In this document: piece by piece, positions 44,894-53,917 of the stretch
How positions within the stretch are numbered: position 1 is the stretch's first letter
How the letters are laid out: each line of letters starts with the position of its first letter
Origin: Oliverpabstia intestinalis
GTDB lineage: Bacteria > Bacillota > Clostridia > Lachnospirales > Lachnospiraceae
Direction of reading: 5' to 3'
DNA length: 55,319 nt
Assembly: GCF_009696065.1 (NCBI RefSeq)
Contig: NZ_VUMS01000019.1
Span: 1-55,319 of the forward strand
Translations under genes and position numbers: made by a program
Notes under the pieces: generated by a model
The model's input: only the letters and a program-made list of their open reading frames with translations
Database searches by the model: none
Told to the model about the DNA's origin: nothing

Positions 44894-45910
44894 ATGATCA
44901 GAGAACAAAAAATAGATTTTGTCATTGCCTGGGTAGACGGCAGTGATTTGGAGTGGCAGAAGGAAAAAAATAAATATGCGAACCCGGGGGATACTACACT
45001 TCAGGTGGATGCAAGTATGGTACGTTACAGGGAATGGGATACATTGAGATACTGGTTCAGAGCAGTTGAAAAATATGCACCATGGGTCAATCAGGTATAT
45101 TTTGTGACCTGTGGTCATGTCCCGAAATGGTTGAATATGGATGCGCCGAAGCTGCATTTTGTTCGTCATCAGGATTATATACCTGAACAATATCTGCCGA
45201 CCTTTAGTTCTCATCCTATTGAACTGAATCTTCACAGGATTGAAGGTCTGAGTGAGCATTTTGTATACTTTAATGATGATTTTTATTTGACTGCACCTGT
45301 ACAGGAGACAGATTTTTTTGTGAATGGCCTTCCATGTGACAGTTTGGAGGAGACACCATTGACTTATTCATGGAGAACACCGATGAATGGTGTACGGGCA
45401 AACGATATTTTGTTTGTCAATGAACATTTTGACAGGAAACAGTGCAGGAGAATGCATAAAGATAAGTGGTTTAATTTGAGAGATCCGCATGCGTTAATAA
45501 AAAATCTGATATTGGGAAGTCTGAATGACAATAAAATGTTTGGGTTGAATACGCATCATTTGCCGCAGGCATACCTGAAAAAGACGCTGGAAAAAGTGTG
45601 GGAGACGGATCCTGACTGGCTATCGGAGACTTGTTCTCATAAATTCCGTGACAGTCAGGATGTAAGTCAGTGTGTGTTTAAGTTCTGGCAGTTGATGACA
45701 GGCGAATTTTATCCGTATAACAAGCGAAAATTTGGAAGGTTATTTCAGAATGGAGCGTGTTTGGATGAATTATGTGATGCAATACGTCATCAGAAATATA
45801 AGGCAATCTGCTTTAATGATGCGGAGAAAATAGATTTTGAGATGGCCAGGAAAGCACTGAATGATGCGTTTGATGCTGTATTACCGGAAAAATCTTCTTT
45901 TGAGAAATAA
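44894..45910 (+). CDS. Stealth-family sugar-phosphate transferase (set B, tandem copy)
   Basis: A 338-residue Stealth protein that aligns end to end with the previous gene: KIDFVIAWVDGSDLEWQ, RYREWDTLRYWFRAVEKYAPWVNQVYFVTCG, HFVYFNDDFYLTAP and CSHKFRDSQDVSQCVFKFWQLMTGEFYPYNKRKFG. The pair arose by tandem duplication, then diverged over the middle (residues about 145-200), the region likely to bind acceptor or donor. AAGAGG precedes the start. It may add a second phosphosugar or act on a different residue. Confidence 0.88.
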   Translation: MIREQKIDFVIAWVDGSDLEWQKEKNKYANPGDTTLQVDASMVRYREWDTLRYWFRAVEKYAPWVNQVYFVTCGHVPKWLNMDAPKLHFVRHQDYIPEQYLPTFSSHPIELNLHRIEGLSEHFVYFNDDFYLTAPVQETDFFVNGLPCDSLEETPLTYSWRTPMNGVRANDILFVNEHFDRKQCRRMHKDKWFNLRDPHALIKNLILGSLNDNKMFGLNTHHLPQAYLKKTLEKVWETDPDWLSETCSHKFRDSQDVSQCVFKFWQLMTGEFYPYNKRKFGRLFQNGACLDELCDAIRHQKYKAICFNDAEKIDFEMARKALNDAFDAVLPEKSSFEK

Positions 45911-45935
45911 TAGACAATAGACGAGGTAACGGTGG

Positions 45936-47087
45936 ATGAAAATACTGGTGTTGGGAGTATATTATTCGGCCAATTTGGGGGACGGAGTTCTGTGTGAATG
46001 TACAGCAGCAAGATTAAAAGAACATTTTCCTGATGCAGAGATTGTTATAAAGGATATCCTGGACAGGAGTGAATTTAGAGTACTTGAGGTATCTGTCTAT
46101 CCGGAATTGCGGCGGAGAACACAGAAGGAGAAGCTGAGGAGAATGGCAGCGCGGATTGGCTGGGATAAGGTTTTGGTTCATGAGGAATACCGGCTGAAGC
46201 AGTGTCTGACGCATATTGAAGATGTCTGTAAAGAGGAATATGATATTGCTATAGTTGCCGGAGGGCAGCTTTTTATGGATCGTTATTTTCTTTTCCTGGA
46301 TGCTTACATCTGCAGGCTTTCAAAAAAGGGAATCCCTGTTTACCTGAATGCCTGCGGAACAGGACCGGCATACAGTAAAATCATCAGGCGGCGTTTTTCA
46401 GATACTTTGGCAAATCCGTATGTCAGGCTGATATCCTGCAGAGATGATGCGAATCTTGTTCAGAGGTTTTATGCCAATGATGGGAAAAAGGTGGAAGAAA
46501 CCTTTGATTTTGCCCTTTGGTGTGCAGATATCTATGGTATCGAAAAAGATAAAAACGCAGATGTGACGGGACTTGGTATGATGTATACCAACAGTATTGA
46601 TTCCAATCAGGCGGCCGGTTTCTGGGTGCGGCTGATCCGTCAGTTTGAAAAGGAAGGAAAGGCATGGAAGATATTTGTCAATGGTTCTCAGGATGATATG
46701 ATTTTTGTCAGGTATGTACTTTCGAAGCTGCCTGAACTTGACGGACCATGGGAGCAATATTGTATGCCTGCTCCGGAACGTCCGCAGGAACTGGTGAAAC
46801 TGATCGGACAATTCAAAAGCATTGTCTCCTTTCGCCTGCATAGTCATATTATTGCTGCTGCTTTGGATGTTCCGTCTATTGCACTGGTGTGGGACCTAAA
46901 ACTCAGATTTTATTTTGAGAAGATCGGTCATTGCGAACGGTGTATGACTATTAAACAGGATCCGAAGGAGGTCATTCTTCGGCTGGACAGGGCTGAGAAG
47001 GAAGGATATGATCGATCTTTGATTGAGAAACAGAAGAGATATGCAGATAATCTGCTGTATCAGGCAATTTGTAAAGATATCAAGTGA
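45936..47087 (+). CDS. Polysaccharide pyruvyl transferase (CsaB-like family)
   Basis: A 383-residue enzyme of the polysaccharide pyruvyl transferase family, which adds a ketal pyruvate from phosphoenolpyruvate to a sugar. The N-terminus VLGVYYSANLGDGVLCECTAARL and the C-terminal SFRLHSHIIAAALDVPSIALVWDLKLRFYF are the conserved ends of the family; the Arg/His pair of RLHS is invariant. In Bacillus anthracis, CsaB-type pyruvylation of the ManNAc-containing wall polymer creates the SLH binding site. Here ManNAc synthesis genes lie upstream and SLH protein genes lie on both sides. Whether this enzyme pyruvylates ManNAc or another sugar is not known. Confidence 0.85.
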   Translation: MKILVLGVYYSANLGDGVLCECTAARLKEHFPDAEIVIKDILDRSEFRVLEVSVYPELRRRTQKEKLRRMAARIGWDKVLVHEEYRLKQCLTHIEDVCKEEYDIAIVAGGQLFMDRYFLFLDAYICRLSKKGIPVYLNACGTGPAYSKIIRRRFSDTLANPYVRLISCRDDANLVQRFYANDGKKVEETFDFALWCADIYGIEKDKNADVTGLGMMYTNSIDSNQAAGFWVRLIRQFEKEGKAWKIFVNGSQDDMIFVRYVLSKLPELDGPWEQYCMPAPERPQELVKLIGQFKSIVSFRLHSHIIAAALDVPSIALVWDLKLRFYFEKIGHCERCMTIKQDPKEVILRLDRAEKEGYDRSLIEKQKRYADNLLYQAICKDIK

Positions 47088-47098
47088 GAGCTGGCAAT

Positions 47099-48625
47099 AT
47101 GAGCAGGACTAAAAATTCTCTTTTAAATATAACGGCATCTATCGGCGGGCAGCTGCTGACAAATGTATTGCGATGGATATGCAGAATGGTCTTCATCTAC
47201 ACTTTAGGGAAGGAATATCTGGGCATATCCAGCTTGTATGCCAACATACTGACAATTTTGAGCCTATCGGAGCTTGGACTCGGGTCAGCCATTACTTATA
47301 GCCTGTATAAGCCGCTGGCTGAAAATGATACGGAGGCTGTCAAGTCACTGATGGCTTTTTTTAAGAAAGCTTATCGTTGGATTGGAATTGCGGTACTTGG
47401 TCTGGGGTTATGCCTGATGCCTTTTTTGCCGCATCTGATGACCGGATCAACAGAAGTTATCAATATTTATCTGTATTATTTTCTGTATTTGGCACAGACC
47501 GTGGTTTCCTATCTGTTTTTTGCCTATAAGGCAATATTGCTGACGGCCGATCAGAAGAAATATATCGTAGATGTAGTGATGTATATTCTCCAGATTGTCA
47601 TGAATGCGGTGCAGATCGTTATTTTATTTGTATGGCATTCCTTTTTTGCCTATACAGCGGCGGTCATTGTCTATAATATTATGCAGAATATGGTAGTGGC
47701 CTTCATTGTGGATCGGAAATATCCGTATCTGAAGGGGCCGTCCGAGAAGCTTTCCAGGCAGCGGCGTCGGGATGTTTTTGCACGGGTCTATGCCATGTCT
47801 CTGTACCGTATCAGCAGTGTTATTGGAACAGCGACGGACAACCTAATCATCTCTGCAAATATCAGTGTGATCGCGGTAGGGCTTTATGATAATTATTATA
47901 TGATTATTCAGGTCGTTCAGAAGTTGCTGAAGGGGATATTTCAGGCCTTTACTTCAAGCCTTGGCAATTTTTATGTGCTGGAGAGCAGGGAACGCAATGA
48001 GTTCATGTTTCGCTCTCTGAATCTGGCTAATAGTTGGCTGGTGGCTTTTTGCTCCGTGTGTTTTGCTGTACTGCTGCAGCCTTTTATCCAGCTGTGCTTC
48101 GGTGGAGAATACCTTCTGGATTATCCGGTGGTGATCATTATTGTTGCTAATTTTGCTACCAATTATGTACAGAATGTGGTGCAGATCTATAAAGATGCCA
48201 GTGGGTTATTCGTTAAAGGCAAATACCGGGCGGTGATGACTGCTGTACTCAATTTGGGAATTTCTATTATTCTGGTGAAAAATATTGGCCTGGCGGGCGT
48301 ATTTCTCGGTTCTATCATTAGCCGTATGGTGACAACCTGGTGGTATGATGCGTGGCTTTTATATCGGCATGGTTTTCATAAATCGCCATTGCCTTATTTC
48401 AGGAATTGTCTGTCGACAATGATACTGATCATAGTGAGTACAGCAATAGTTCAGCGGTTCACCCTGATGTGGCAGGGAGCAACCTGGCCAGATATTGTTA
48501 TTAAAGGTATCCTGTGTGTCATTGTGGTTAATGGTATTTATTTACTGATCTATGGACGGAGTAAAGAATTCAGATATTTATTGAGTAAAGTAGAGCTAAT
48601 ATTAAAGAAAAAGTCATCTGTATGA
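47099..48625 (+). CDS. Polysaccharide flippase (Wzx/MOP superfamily, set B)
   Basis: A 508-residue membrane protein with about 12-14 transmembrane helices. It starts MSRTKNSLLNITASIGGQLLTNVLRWICR and has LGKEYLGISSLYANILTILSLSELGLGSAITYSLYKPLAENDT, characteristic of a Gram-positive branch of oligosaccharide flippases. ATG 47099 is preferred; a GTG at 47084 overlaps the previous stop. It would flip the set B lipid-linked unit. It is only distantly like the flippase of set A. Confidence 0.88.
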   Translation: MSRTKNSLLNITASIGGQLLTNVLRWICRMVFIYTLGKEYLGISSLYANILTILSLSELGLGSAITYSLYKPLAENDTEAVKSLMAFFKKAYRWIGIAVLGLGLCLMPFLPHLMTGSTEVINIYLYYFLYLAQTVVSYLFFAYKAILLTADQKKYIVDVVMYILQIVMNAVQIVILFVWHSFFAYTAAVIVYNIMQNMVVAFIVDRKYPYLKGPSEKLSRQRRRDVFARVYAMSLYRISSVIGTATDNLIISANISVIAVGLYDNYYMIIQVVQKLLKGIFQAFTSSLGNFYVLESRERNEFMFRSLNLANSWLVAFCSVCFAVLLQPFIQLCFGGEYLLDYPVVIIIVANFATNYVQNVVQIYKDASGLFVKGKYRAVMTAVLNLGISIILVKNIGLAGVFLGSIISRMVTTWWYDAWLLYRHGFHKSPLPYFRNCLSTMILIIVSTAIVQRFTLMWQGATWPDIVIKGILCVIVVNGIYLLIYGRSKEFRYLLSKVELILKKKSSV

Positions 48626-48634
48626 AATGAAACA

Positions 48635-48668
48635 GGAGGCGTTTAATATCCGCCTCCCGTTTTGTTTT
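48635..48668 (+). terminator. Terminator between set B and the converging SLH gene
   Basis: GGAGGCG (48635-48641) and CGCCTCC (48651-48657) form a 7-bp GC-rich stem around a 9-base loop, followed by CGTTTTGTTTTTTT. The minus-strand side is less T-rich but could also stop the SLH gene transcript. Confidence 0.75.
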
Positions 48669-48681
48669 TTTCTAATAGGAC

Positions 48682-50223
48682 TTAATTAAAAAATCTGTAA
48701 AGGAAAGATACGACCTGTGCACGTATACATTGATTATTCGGTTGGAAATGGGTTTCATCTTTCCCTTTTGTTATTTCATTTTCATAGGCCCAGAGGACGG
48801 CTTTAGTATAGTATTGGCCGTCAGGTACATCTACAAACGGATTTTCTGTCATCTCCGGTTCCGGTTCGCCGGCTGATCGCCAGAGGAAGGTCACGAATTC
48901 TTTTCTTGTGACTGTATTACCTGGCTGGAAATGGATTTCATCTTTTCCGGTTGTTATACCGTTTTTATAGGCCCATAAAACAGCTTTATAATAGTAATCG
49001 GAAGGATCGACATCCTCAAACGGATTTTCTGTGGTTACCGGCTCAGGTTCGTTATTGGCCCTCCAGAGAAAAGCAGTTGATTGTGCACGGGTGCATGGCC
49101 TGGAAGGACCAAAATGAGCTTCGTCTATACCATTGACAATTCCGTTTTGGTATGCCCAGAGGACAGCATCATAATAGTAATCATTTTCATTGACATCTGT
49201 AAATGGATTTTCTGTTGGAGGATTGTCCTTGGATGGCTGATAGTCTTCTGTTCCCATTGGGTAGCTGTTGTAAAATTCTTCTGTAGCATAGTCGTCATAT
49301 CGGACATGTCCGGTGAAATTGTCTTCACATCGGAGGAAGTAGTCGTAGGTGGTTTCACCGGCATCCCATGTGGCATCGAGGTTATAATAATAGTCATCCA
49401 TCCTGGCGATATTCCATCCGTGAGCACCTCCGTTGCCCTCACCGGCAATAACCCTTGCGTCTATGCCTGTTTCAAGAGCCATGCGGTAAAGAAGGACGGC
49501 ATAGCCCTGGCAGACGGCCGTTTTATTGATCAGGGCAGCATAGGCTGTATATTTTAATGTATAATCATCATCATTAAGATTGTCATAATCATAGGTGACA
49601 TTATCACAGATATATGTATAGATACTCTTCATTTTTTCATAATCTGTTTTATTGTCAAGAGACAGTCCGTTCATCACATCTGCAAGAACGACATTCAACT
49701 CATCTTCCTGTTCAGCTGTTGTATAGTAAGTCATGGTGTAGGTAAAGGTTATATAGTAGAGGTCATTTTCTGAATAACCGGTCATATTGCAATGCCATCC
49801 GCCATACTGCCAGAACAGATAATCTCCCTCGGTCGGATCACCGGTATGGATCAGGGCCTCGCTGGCAATGCTTTTGCACAGGCTTTTCAATGTATCAGTT
49901 TCAGCGTCATCTGTCAGGAGACCCACTTCAATAGTTTCCAGACGCTGTTTCATCTGCAGCCGGAAGTCGGCGCCTGCTTCACTGACGGAGTCGTAGTATT
50001 CGGTGGCTTCATAGGCCGAGATACTGTTTTCAGAAGGAATGTTCAGATCAGAGACATCTATAACTTCCTCATACAGTGGGTTTATATAATGTTCTGTCAG
50101 GTTGATGGTTTCAGATGCTGCTGGGGCTGTTTCCGTTTCATTGGCCATAGCAGGGCAAGTCCATGCCGATAATAGGAAAACGGATGTCATTAATACTGCA
50201 AAAAAATTTTTGAGTGTTTTCAT
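48682..50223 (-). CDS. Secreted transglutaminase-like protein with three SLH domains
   Basis: A 513-residue exported protein. The signal peptide is residues 1-27 (cleavage after AMA). A transglutaminase-like domain at about 180-290 has a complete triad: Cys238 in TAVCQGYA, His268 in GGAHGWN and Asp283 in NLDATWD. Three SLH repeats fill residues about 339-513, each with NPFxDV, YYxxAVLWAY and RxQxVxFLxR. The active site implies amide-bond chemistry (crosslinking or proteolysis) on the cell surface. AAGGAAG lies about 11 bases before the start. It converges on set B and diverges from the adenylate-forming gene at 50529. It is a shorter relative of the protein at 30311-34747. Confidence 0.9.
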   Translation of the reverse strand: MKTLKNFFAVLMTSVFLLSAWTCPAMANETETAPAASETINLTEHYINPLYEEVIDVSDLNIPSENSISAYEATEYYDSVSEAGADFRLQMKQRLETIEVGLLTDDAETDTLKSLCKSIASEALIHTGDPTEGDYLFWQYGGWHCNMTGYSENDLYYITFTYTMTYYTTAEQEDELNVVLADVMNGLSLDNKTDYEKMKSIYTYICDNVTYDYDNLNDDDYTLKYTAYAALINKTAVCQGYAVLLYRMALETGIDARVIAGEGNGGAHGWNIARMDDYYYNLDATWDAGETTYDYFLRCEDNFTGHVRYDDYATEEFYNSYPMGTEDYQPSKDNPPTENPFTDVNENDYYYDAVLWAYQNGIVNGIDEAHFGPSRPCTRAQSTAFLWRANNEPEPVTTENPFEDVDPSDYYYKAVLWAYKNGITTGKDEIHFQPGNTVTRKEFVTFLWRSAGEPEPEMTENPFVDVPDGQYYTKAVLWAYENEITKGKDETHFQPNNQCIRAQVVSFLYRFFN

Positions 50224-50375
50224 AATTTGTACTTCCTTGATAAATGAATAGTAATATAGTTTAAAATCGGATGAACCAGGTCATCCTTCTTTGATTATTA
50301 TAGCACTAAGACGATACAGAGGAAAGTTAAAATATCAAACGAATTTTCTTATATGCAACTGTCAAGTGTTAAAGG

Positions 50376-50404
50376 TTGACATGTTGACAAAATTATGCTA
50401 AAAT
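50376..50404 (+). promoter_or_regulatory. Upstream promoter of the second adenylate-forming gene
   Basis: TTGACA (50376-50381) and TAAAAT (50399-50404) with a 17-base spacer, which itself contains another TTGACA. Confidence 0.55.
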
Positions 50405-50443
50405 TGAATCATTGTGAATCTTCTTAATTTGGGGATGAGGACA

Positions 50444-50472
50444 TTGACAGTAAATTTTGGTAGAAGTATAAT
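50444..50472 (+). promoter_or_regulatory. Consensus promoter of the second adenylate-forming gene
   Basis: TTGACA (50444-50449), 17-base spacer, TATAAT (50467-50472): a perfect housekeeping promoter. Transcription would start near 50479, giving a leader of about 50 bases with GAGTAGG before the ATG. Confidence 0.8.
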
Positions 50473-50528
50473 GATGCTGTTTTCTGTTTATGTTATGTTT
50501 AAAATATACGAAAGAGTAGGTAATAATC

Positions 50529-52283
50529 ATGAATTCAAGTACTGCAGAACTTACAGGAAAAGCGAGTGTTGATAAACCGTGGCTTAAGTTTTATCCGGAG
50601 GCATTTCAAAATCTGAAAGTTCCTAAAATGACATTGGAAGCTTTTCTGAAGATGAAAAATCCGGATGAAAGTAAAGATGCATTCGAGTATTATGGAAATA
50701 GCTTTACATGGAAAGAATTCTGGCAGGAAGTAGAAATTGCCGCAAAAGCCCTGAAAGTTATCGGTTTTAAAGAAGGAGACAGAATTCCTGTGTTTTTACA
50801 GGGGGTTCCGTCACATTACATTCTGCTTTTAGCAGCTGAGAGGATTGGCGCTGCGTTGATCTGCCGTGATGATATACCGGAAGAGCTTTGTTTTGCCATT
50901 CGTAAATCAAAGGCATCAACAGCTTTTGTACATGATTATCTTTCAAAAGAGGATGAAAAATTATTCCGAACGACGACGCCGATGACCCGTATGATTAAGG
51001 TTTCTCCTTATGATTATGCAGATAAGAGCAGTATTCCGGATTATATTATTAAGGAGATTGAGTCTCGCTATCCGGCTGAGACAGGGATGACAGAGGGCGA
51101 TCTTACGTGGGATGAATTTATGGATCTGGGAAGAAATTTTGTTGGTGATTATGCTGTAGCAGCTGATTTTTCCAGACCATTATTTGGCGCCTATACCAGT
51201 GGCTCAACAGGTATTTCAAAATTGGTCATTCATTCAGGTGCCAGTATGTCAGCAGTTGCCTATCAGATGTCTATTTTTGTACAGCCATCTGATACACAGG
51301 AAACCTGGTGGATTTCGGGATTAACGCCGGCACTTGTGGCAGTAACAGTTGCAATGACCATCTTTCCATGGTCAGCTGGCCTGAGAGTCATTTTTGATCC
51401 ATTCTGTCCGATCGATGATATTGATATTAGATTTATGGAGCTGAAGCCGAATTACTGGGCCATGATTCCGATGATGTGCGATATCATGATGAAGAGCAGC
51501 AGGATTCCGGAAGACTATGATATGTCGCATCTGAGAAGCATCGGACCGGGTGCAGAGCAGATGAGTGAAAGAAAATATCGTGAAGCGGAAGAATTCTTCC
51601 ACAGACATAACTGTATGCAGACCATAAGTGCCGGATATGGTCAGAGTGAAGGCGGGTCATGCTTTACACTGCCAAATCCACTGTTTCCGCTGAAGGATGG
51701 CTGTGTAGGTATGCCATTGCCGGCGACTGTTCTTGCTGCGTTTGACTCCGAGACGCTGAAAGAAAAAGATTACGGAGAAATAGGCGAAATCTGTATGAAG
51801 GGCCCGGGAATGATGCTTGGTTACAGCGGATACATGGGCGAAGAGAAAACGGAGCAGACGCTGATTGTGCATCCGGATGGCGAGAAATGGCTGCATACAG
51901 GTGATATTGGGTATATTACTGAACAAGGTATTGTTCATGTCCTCGGACGTGGATTTACAGAACGTTTTGGTGGCGGTTATCTGTTTATAATGAGAATGGA
52001 GAGTCGGGTAGTGGAAGCGGACGGGGTAAAGGACGGTTTCTTCTGCAACGTACCGGATCCGGATCATGAGGGCTATTTTGTACCGTATTTGTTTGTGATT
52101 CTGGATGAGGGCAGGACGCTGGATGAAGTAAGACCGAATATTCTCGCAGCTCTGGAGAAACATGAATATCCGGCTGAAATTACTGTTATTAAGGAAAGAC
52201 CATATTTCCATTTCAAGACTAACAGAAAAGAGCTGACGGCAGCCATCGTGAAAGACTGGCTGAAAAAGGAAACGGAAGGCTGA
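50529..52283 (+). CDS. Class I adenylate-forming (AMP-binding) enzyme, paralogue
   Basis: A 584-residue ANL-superfamily enzyme that aligns throughout with the protein at 14619-16337. Motifs: phosphate loop YTSGSTGISKL (about 226), the SAGYGQSEGGS motif, LHTGDIGY, and FHFKTNRKEL with the likely catalytic lysine near the C-terminus. It has no signal peptide or carrier domain and should work in the cytoplasm. The substrate is unknown. A perfect promoter drives it alone. Being divergent from an SLH-transglutaminase gene and next to polysaccharide genes, it may supply an activated acid for surface modification, but no carrier or acyltransferase gene is adjacent. Confidence 0.87.
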   Translation: MNSSTAELTGKASVDKPWLKFYPEAFQNLKVPKMTLEAFLKMKNPDESKDAFEYYGNSFTWKEFWQEVEIAAKALKVIGFKEGDRIPVFLQGVPSHYILLLAAERIGAALICRDDIPEELCFAIRKSKASTAFVHDYLSKEDEKLFRTTTPMTRMIKVSPYDYADKSSIPDYIIKEIESRYPAETGMTEGDLTWDEFMDLGRNFVGDYAVAADFSRPLFGAYTSGSTGISKLVIHSGASMSAVAYQMSIFVQPSDTQETWWISGLTPALVAVTVAMTIFPWSAGLRVIFDPFCPIDDIDIRFMELKPNYWAMIPMMCDIMMKSSRIPEDYDMSHLRSIGPGAEQMSERKYREAEEFFHRHNCMQTISAGYGQSEGGSCFTLPNPLFPLKDGCVGMPLPATVLAAFDSETLKEKDYGEIGEICMKGPGMMLGYSGYMGEEKTEQTLIVHPDGEKWLHTGDIGYITEQGIVHVLGRGFTERFGGGYLFIMRMESRVVEADGVKDGFFCNVPDPDHEGYFVPYLFVILDEGRTLDEVRPNILAALEKHEYPAEITVIKERPYFHFKTNRKELTAAIVKDWLKKETEG

Positions 52284-52798
52284 CAGTAGCATGGACACAG
52301 AATGACAGGGCATCTGGATATCAGATTTGTTACAGTACAAACAGTGAGTTCCAGGGCGGCAGATCTATTGATATTCCGTCAACTCAGAATCCACAGAAAG
52401 TAATAGGCGGACTTAAAGAAGGAGAACGCTATTATATTAAAGTGCGTGCCTTCAATTCATTCGGGTCCAGGACTTATTATTCAGCATGGTCAGAGATCCA
52501 GTCAGTGATACACACAACAATTGGGCTTGATAATGTGACTGATGGTATTGAAGTTACATGGACTGACGTAAAAGAGGCCAGGGAGTACAGAATTTACCGC
52601 AAGGCATTCGGAGAAAGCAATTTTGTCTGCATCGCAGTTGTTAAAGACAAGACAATTTATGTGGATGCAGCAGTGGAAAACGGTGCAAGCTATTGTTACT
52701 ATGTTGCACCGCAGGTTGCAGATGTAAAAGCTATGACGAATGTTGAGGCCCAGATGTATCTTGTTGCTCCGAAGATTGAAAAGCTGTGGAATAATTAG
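52280..52798 (+). pseudogene. Fibronectin type III-like surface protein, C-terminal fragment
   Basis: Starting at the stop codon of the adenylate-forming gene, another frame encodes LTVAWTQNDRASGYQICYSTNS and YYIKVRAFNSFGSRTYYSAWS, the typical fibronectin III-like repeat of Clostridia wall proteins, then a second, diverged repeat (GIEVTWTDVKEAREYRIYRK). There is no signal peptide, no start codon with a ribosome binding site, and the homology begins abruptly. The first possible start is GTG 52442, inside the first repeat. It is best read as the 3' end of a larger gene whose front was lost by recombination at the ligase stop. Confidence 0.75.
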
Positions 52799-52811
52799 AA
52801 AAGTGTAGAAG

Positions 52812-52862
52812 GATCGAGCGTTAATGTTGCTATATCATTAACTTTAACGCCCGGTCTTTTTT
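52812..52862 (+). terminator. Terminator after the fibronectin-like fragment
   Basis: GATCG-A-GCGTTA (52812-52823 region) pairs with TAACGC-C-CGGTC (52845-52856) and is followed by TTTTTT. Probably the original terminator of the lost surface-protein gene. Confidence 0.7.
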
Positions 52863-52978
52863 AATTAGTTACATGCACGCAGCGCAGGATTTTCTTTTTC
52901 ATTTACTGTATATTTTTATGTGAAAATGTGCTAATATTTAGACAGAAATATCGGATAATTTTACAGGCGGGGATAGAT

Positions 52979-53854
52979 ATGTATCGTAAACAGCAGAAAA
53001 GTATTATCAAGCATATGGATTTTCTTATATTGGATATTCTCATGCTGATCATTTCATATATAGCGGCTACCATCATTCGGGATGGCTGGCATTCCCTGAG
53101 GGCGAATGCAGCTTTTCTGACTATGCTTGGCGTACTCATCCTTTTACAGGTCATGGTAGCACTGCAGGGGAATAATTATAATGACATTCTCAGGAGAGGC
53201 TATCTGGTGGAGCTGAAGTGTGTTCTGATACAGAATGCCATTGTGCTGGCGGCCGCTTTTACTTTTATGTTTATTACAAAATCCCAGCCCAAATATTCCA
53301 GACTGGTATTTGGATATCTCCTGATAATCAATACGCTCCTGACTTATGGTGCGCATTTGATCTGGAAACGGGTGGTCCGCGGCAGAATGGTCAATAGTAA
53401 GGAGAGGACGCATCTTCTGGTGATCAGCGAATATGCCGGATTGGAGGCATGTATCAGGAGACTGCAGTCAGAGTGGTATAAAGAATATAAAATAACAGGT
53501 GTGGTTGTTTATGACCGCCAGATGAAGGGGGATGTCATTAACAATATTTCTGTTGTGGCTGATATGGATGAGCTTTTTCAGTATCTGAAAAAAGAGGTTG
53601 TTGATGAGGTTTTTCTCAATATTGACGGTAATAATCAGGAACGTCTGACCATTACAGAAGATTTGCTGGAGATGGGTATTACGGTTCATATCAATATTAA
53701 TATGGATCTGGGGCAGGGACAGCTTCCGAATCCCATTGTACATAATATGAGCGGATGTGCAGTGCTGACGACCAGTATCAAGACGGCCACATTTTACCAG
53801 ATGGTGGCGAAGCGGATGATGGATATTGCGGGGGTGGTGGTAGTATATAAATAG
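52979..53854 (+). pseudogene. Polyprenyl-phosphate sugar phosphotransferase (WbaP/CpsE-like), cut by IS3
   Basis: The first 290 residues of a polyisoprenyl-phosphate hexose-1-phosphate transferase. It has four or five N-terminal membrane helices (FLILDILMLIISYIAATII onward) and the CoA-binding-like cytoplasmic domain (HLLVISEYAGLEACIRRL, VVYDRQMKGDVI). The frame reaches KRMMDIAGVVVV, the start of the catalytic domain, and then runs into an IS3-family element and a stop at 53854. The catalytic C-terminal domain of about 190 residues (KIYKFRSM-type) is absent. These enzymes attach the first sugar to undecaprenyl phosphate, so the locus may lack its initiating enzyme unless another copy exists. 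ATG 52979 follows GGCGGGGA. Confidence 0.85.
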
Positions 53855-53917
53855 TACAAAGTAAAGATGACTTCTTCCAATAGATGATATAAAATTAATA
53901 TATGGAGGAAGAACATT

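Larger units (their letters stand above)
50224..50528. other. Divergent control region between the SLH gene and the adenylate-forming gene
   Basis: About 305 bases without a gene. On the minus strand a TATAAT (50302-50297) serves as likely -10 for the SLH gene. On the plus strand are two promoters for the ligase gene (50376-50404 and 50444-50472). I see no clear operator, although TTGACA occurs twice within 17 bases (50376-50381, 50385-50396 region). Confidence 0.6.
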
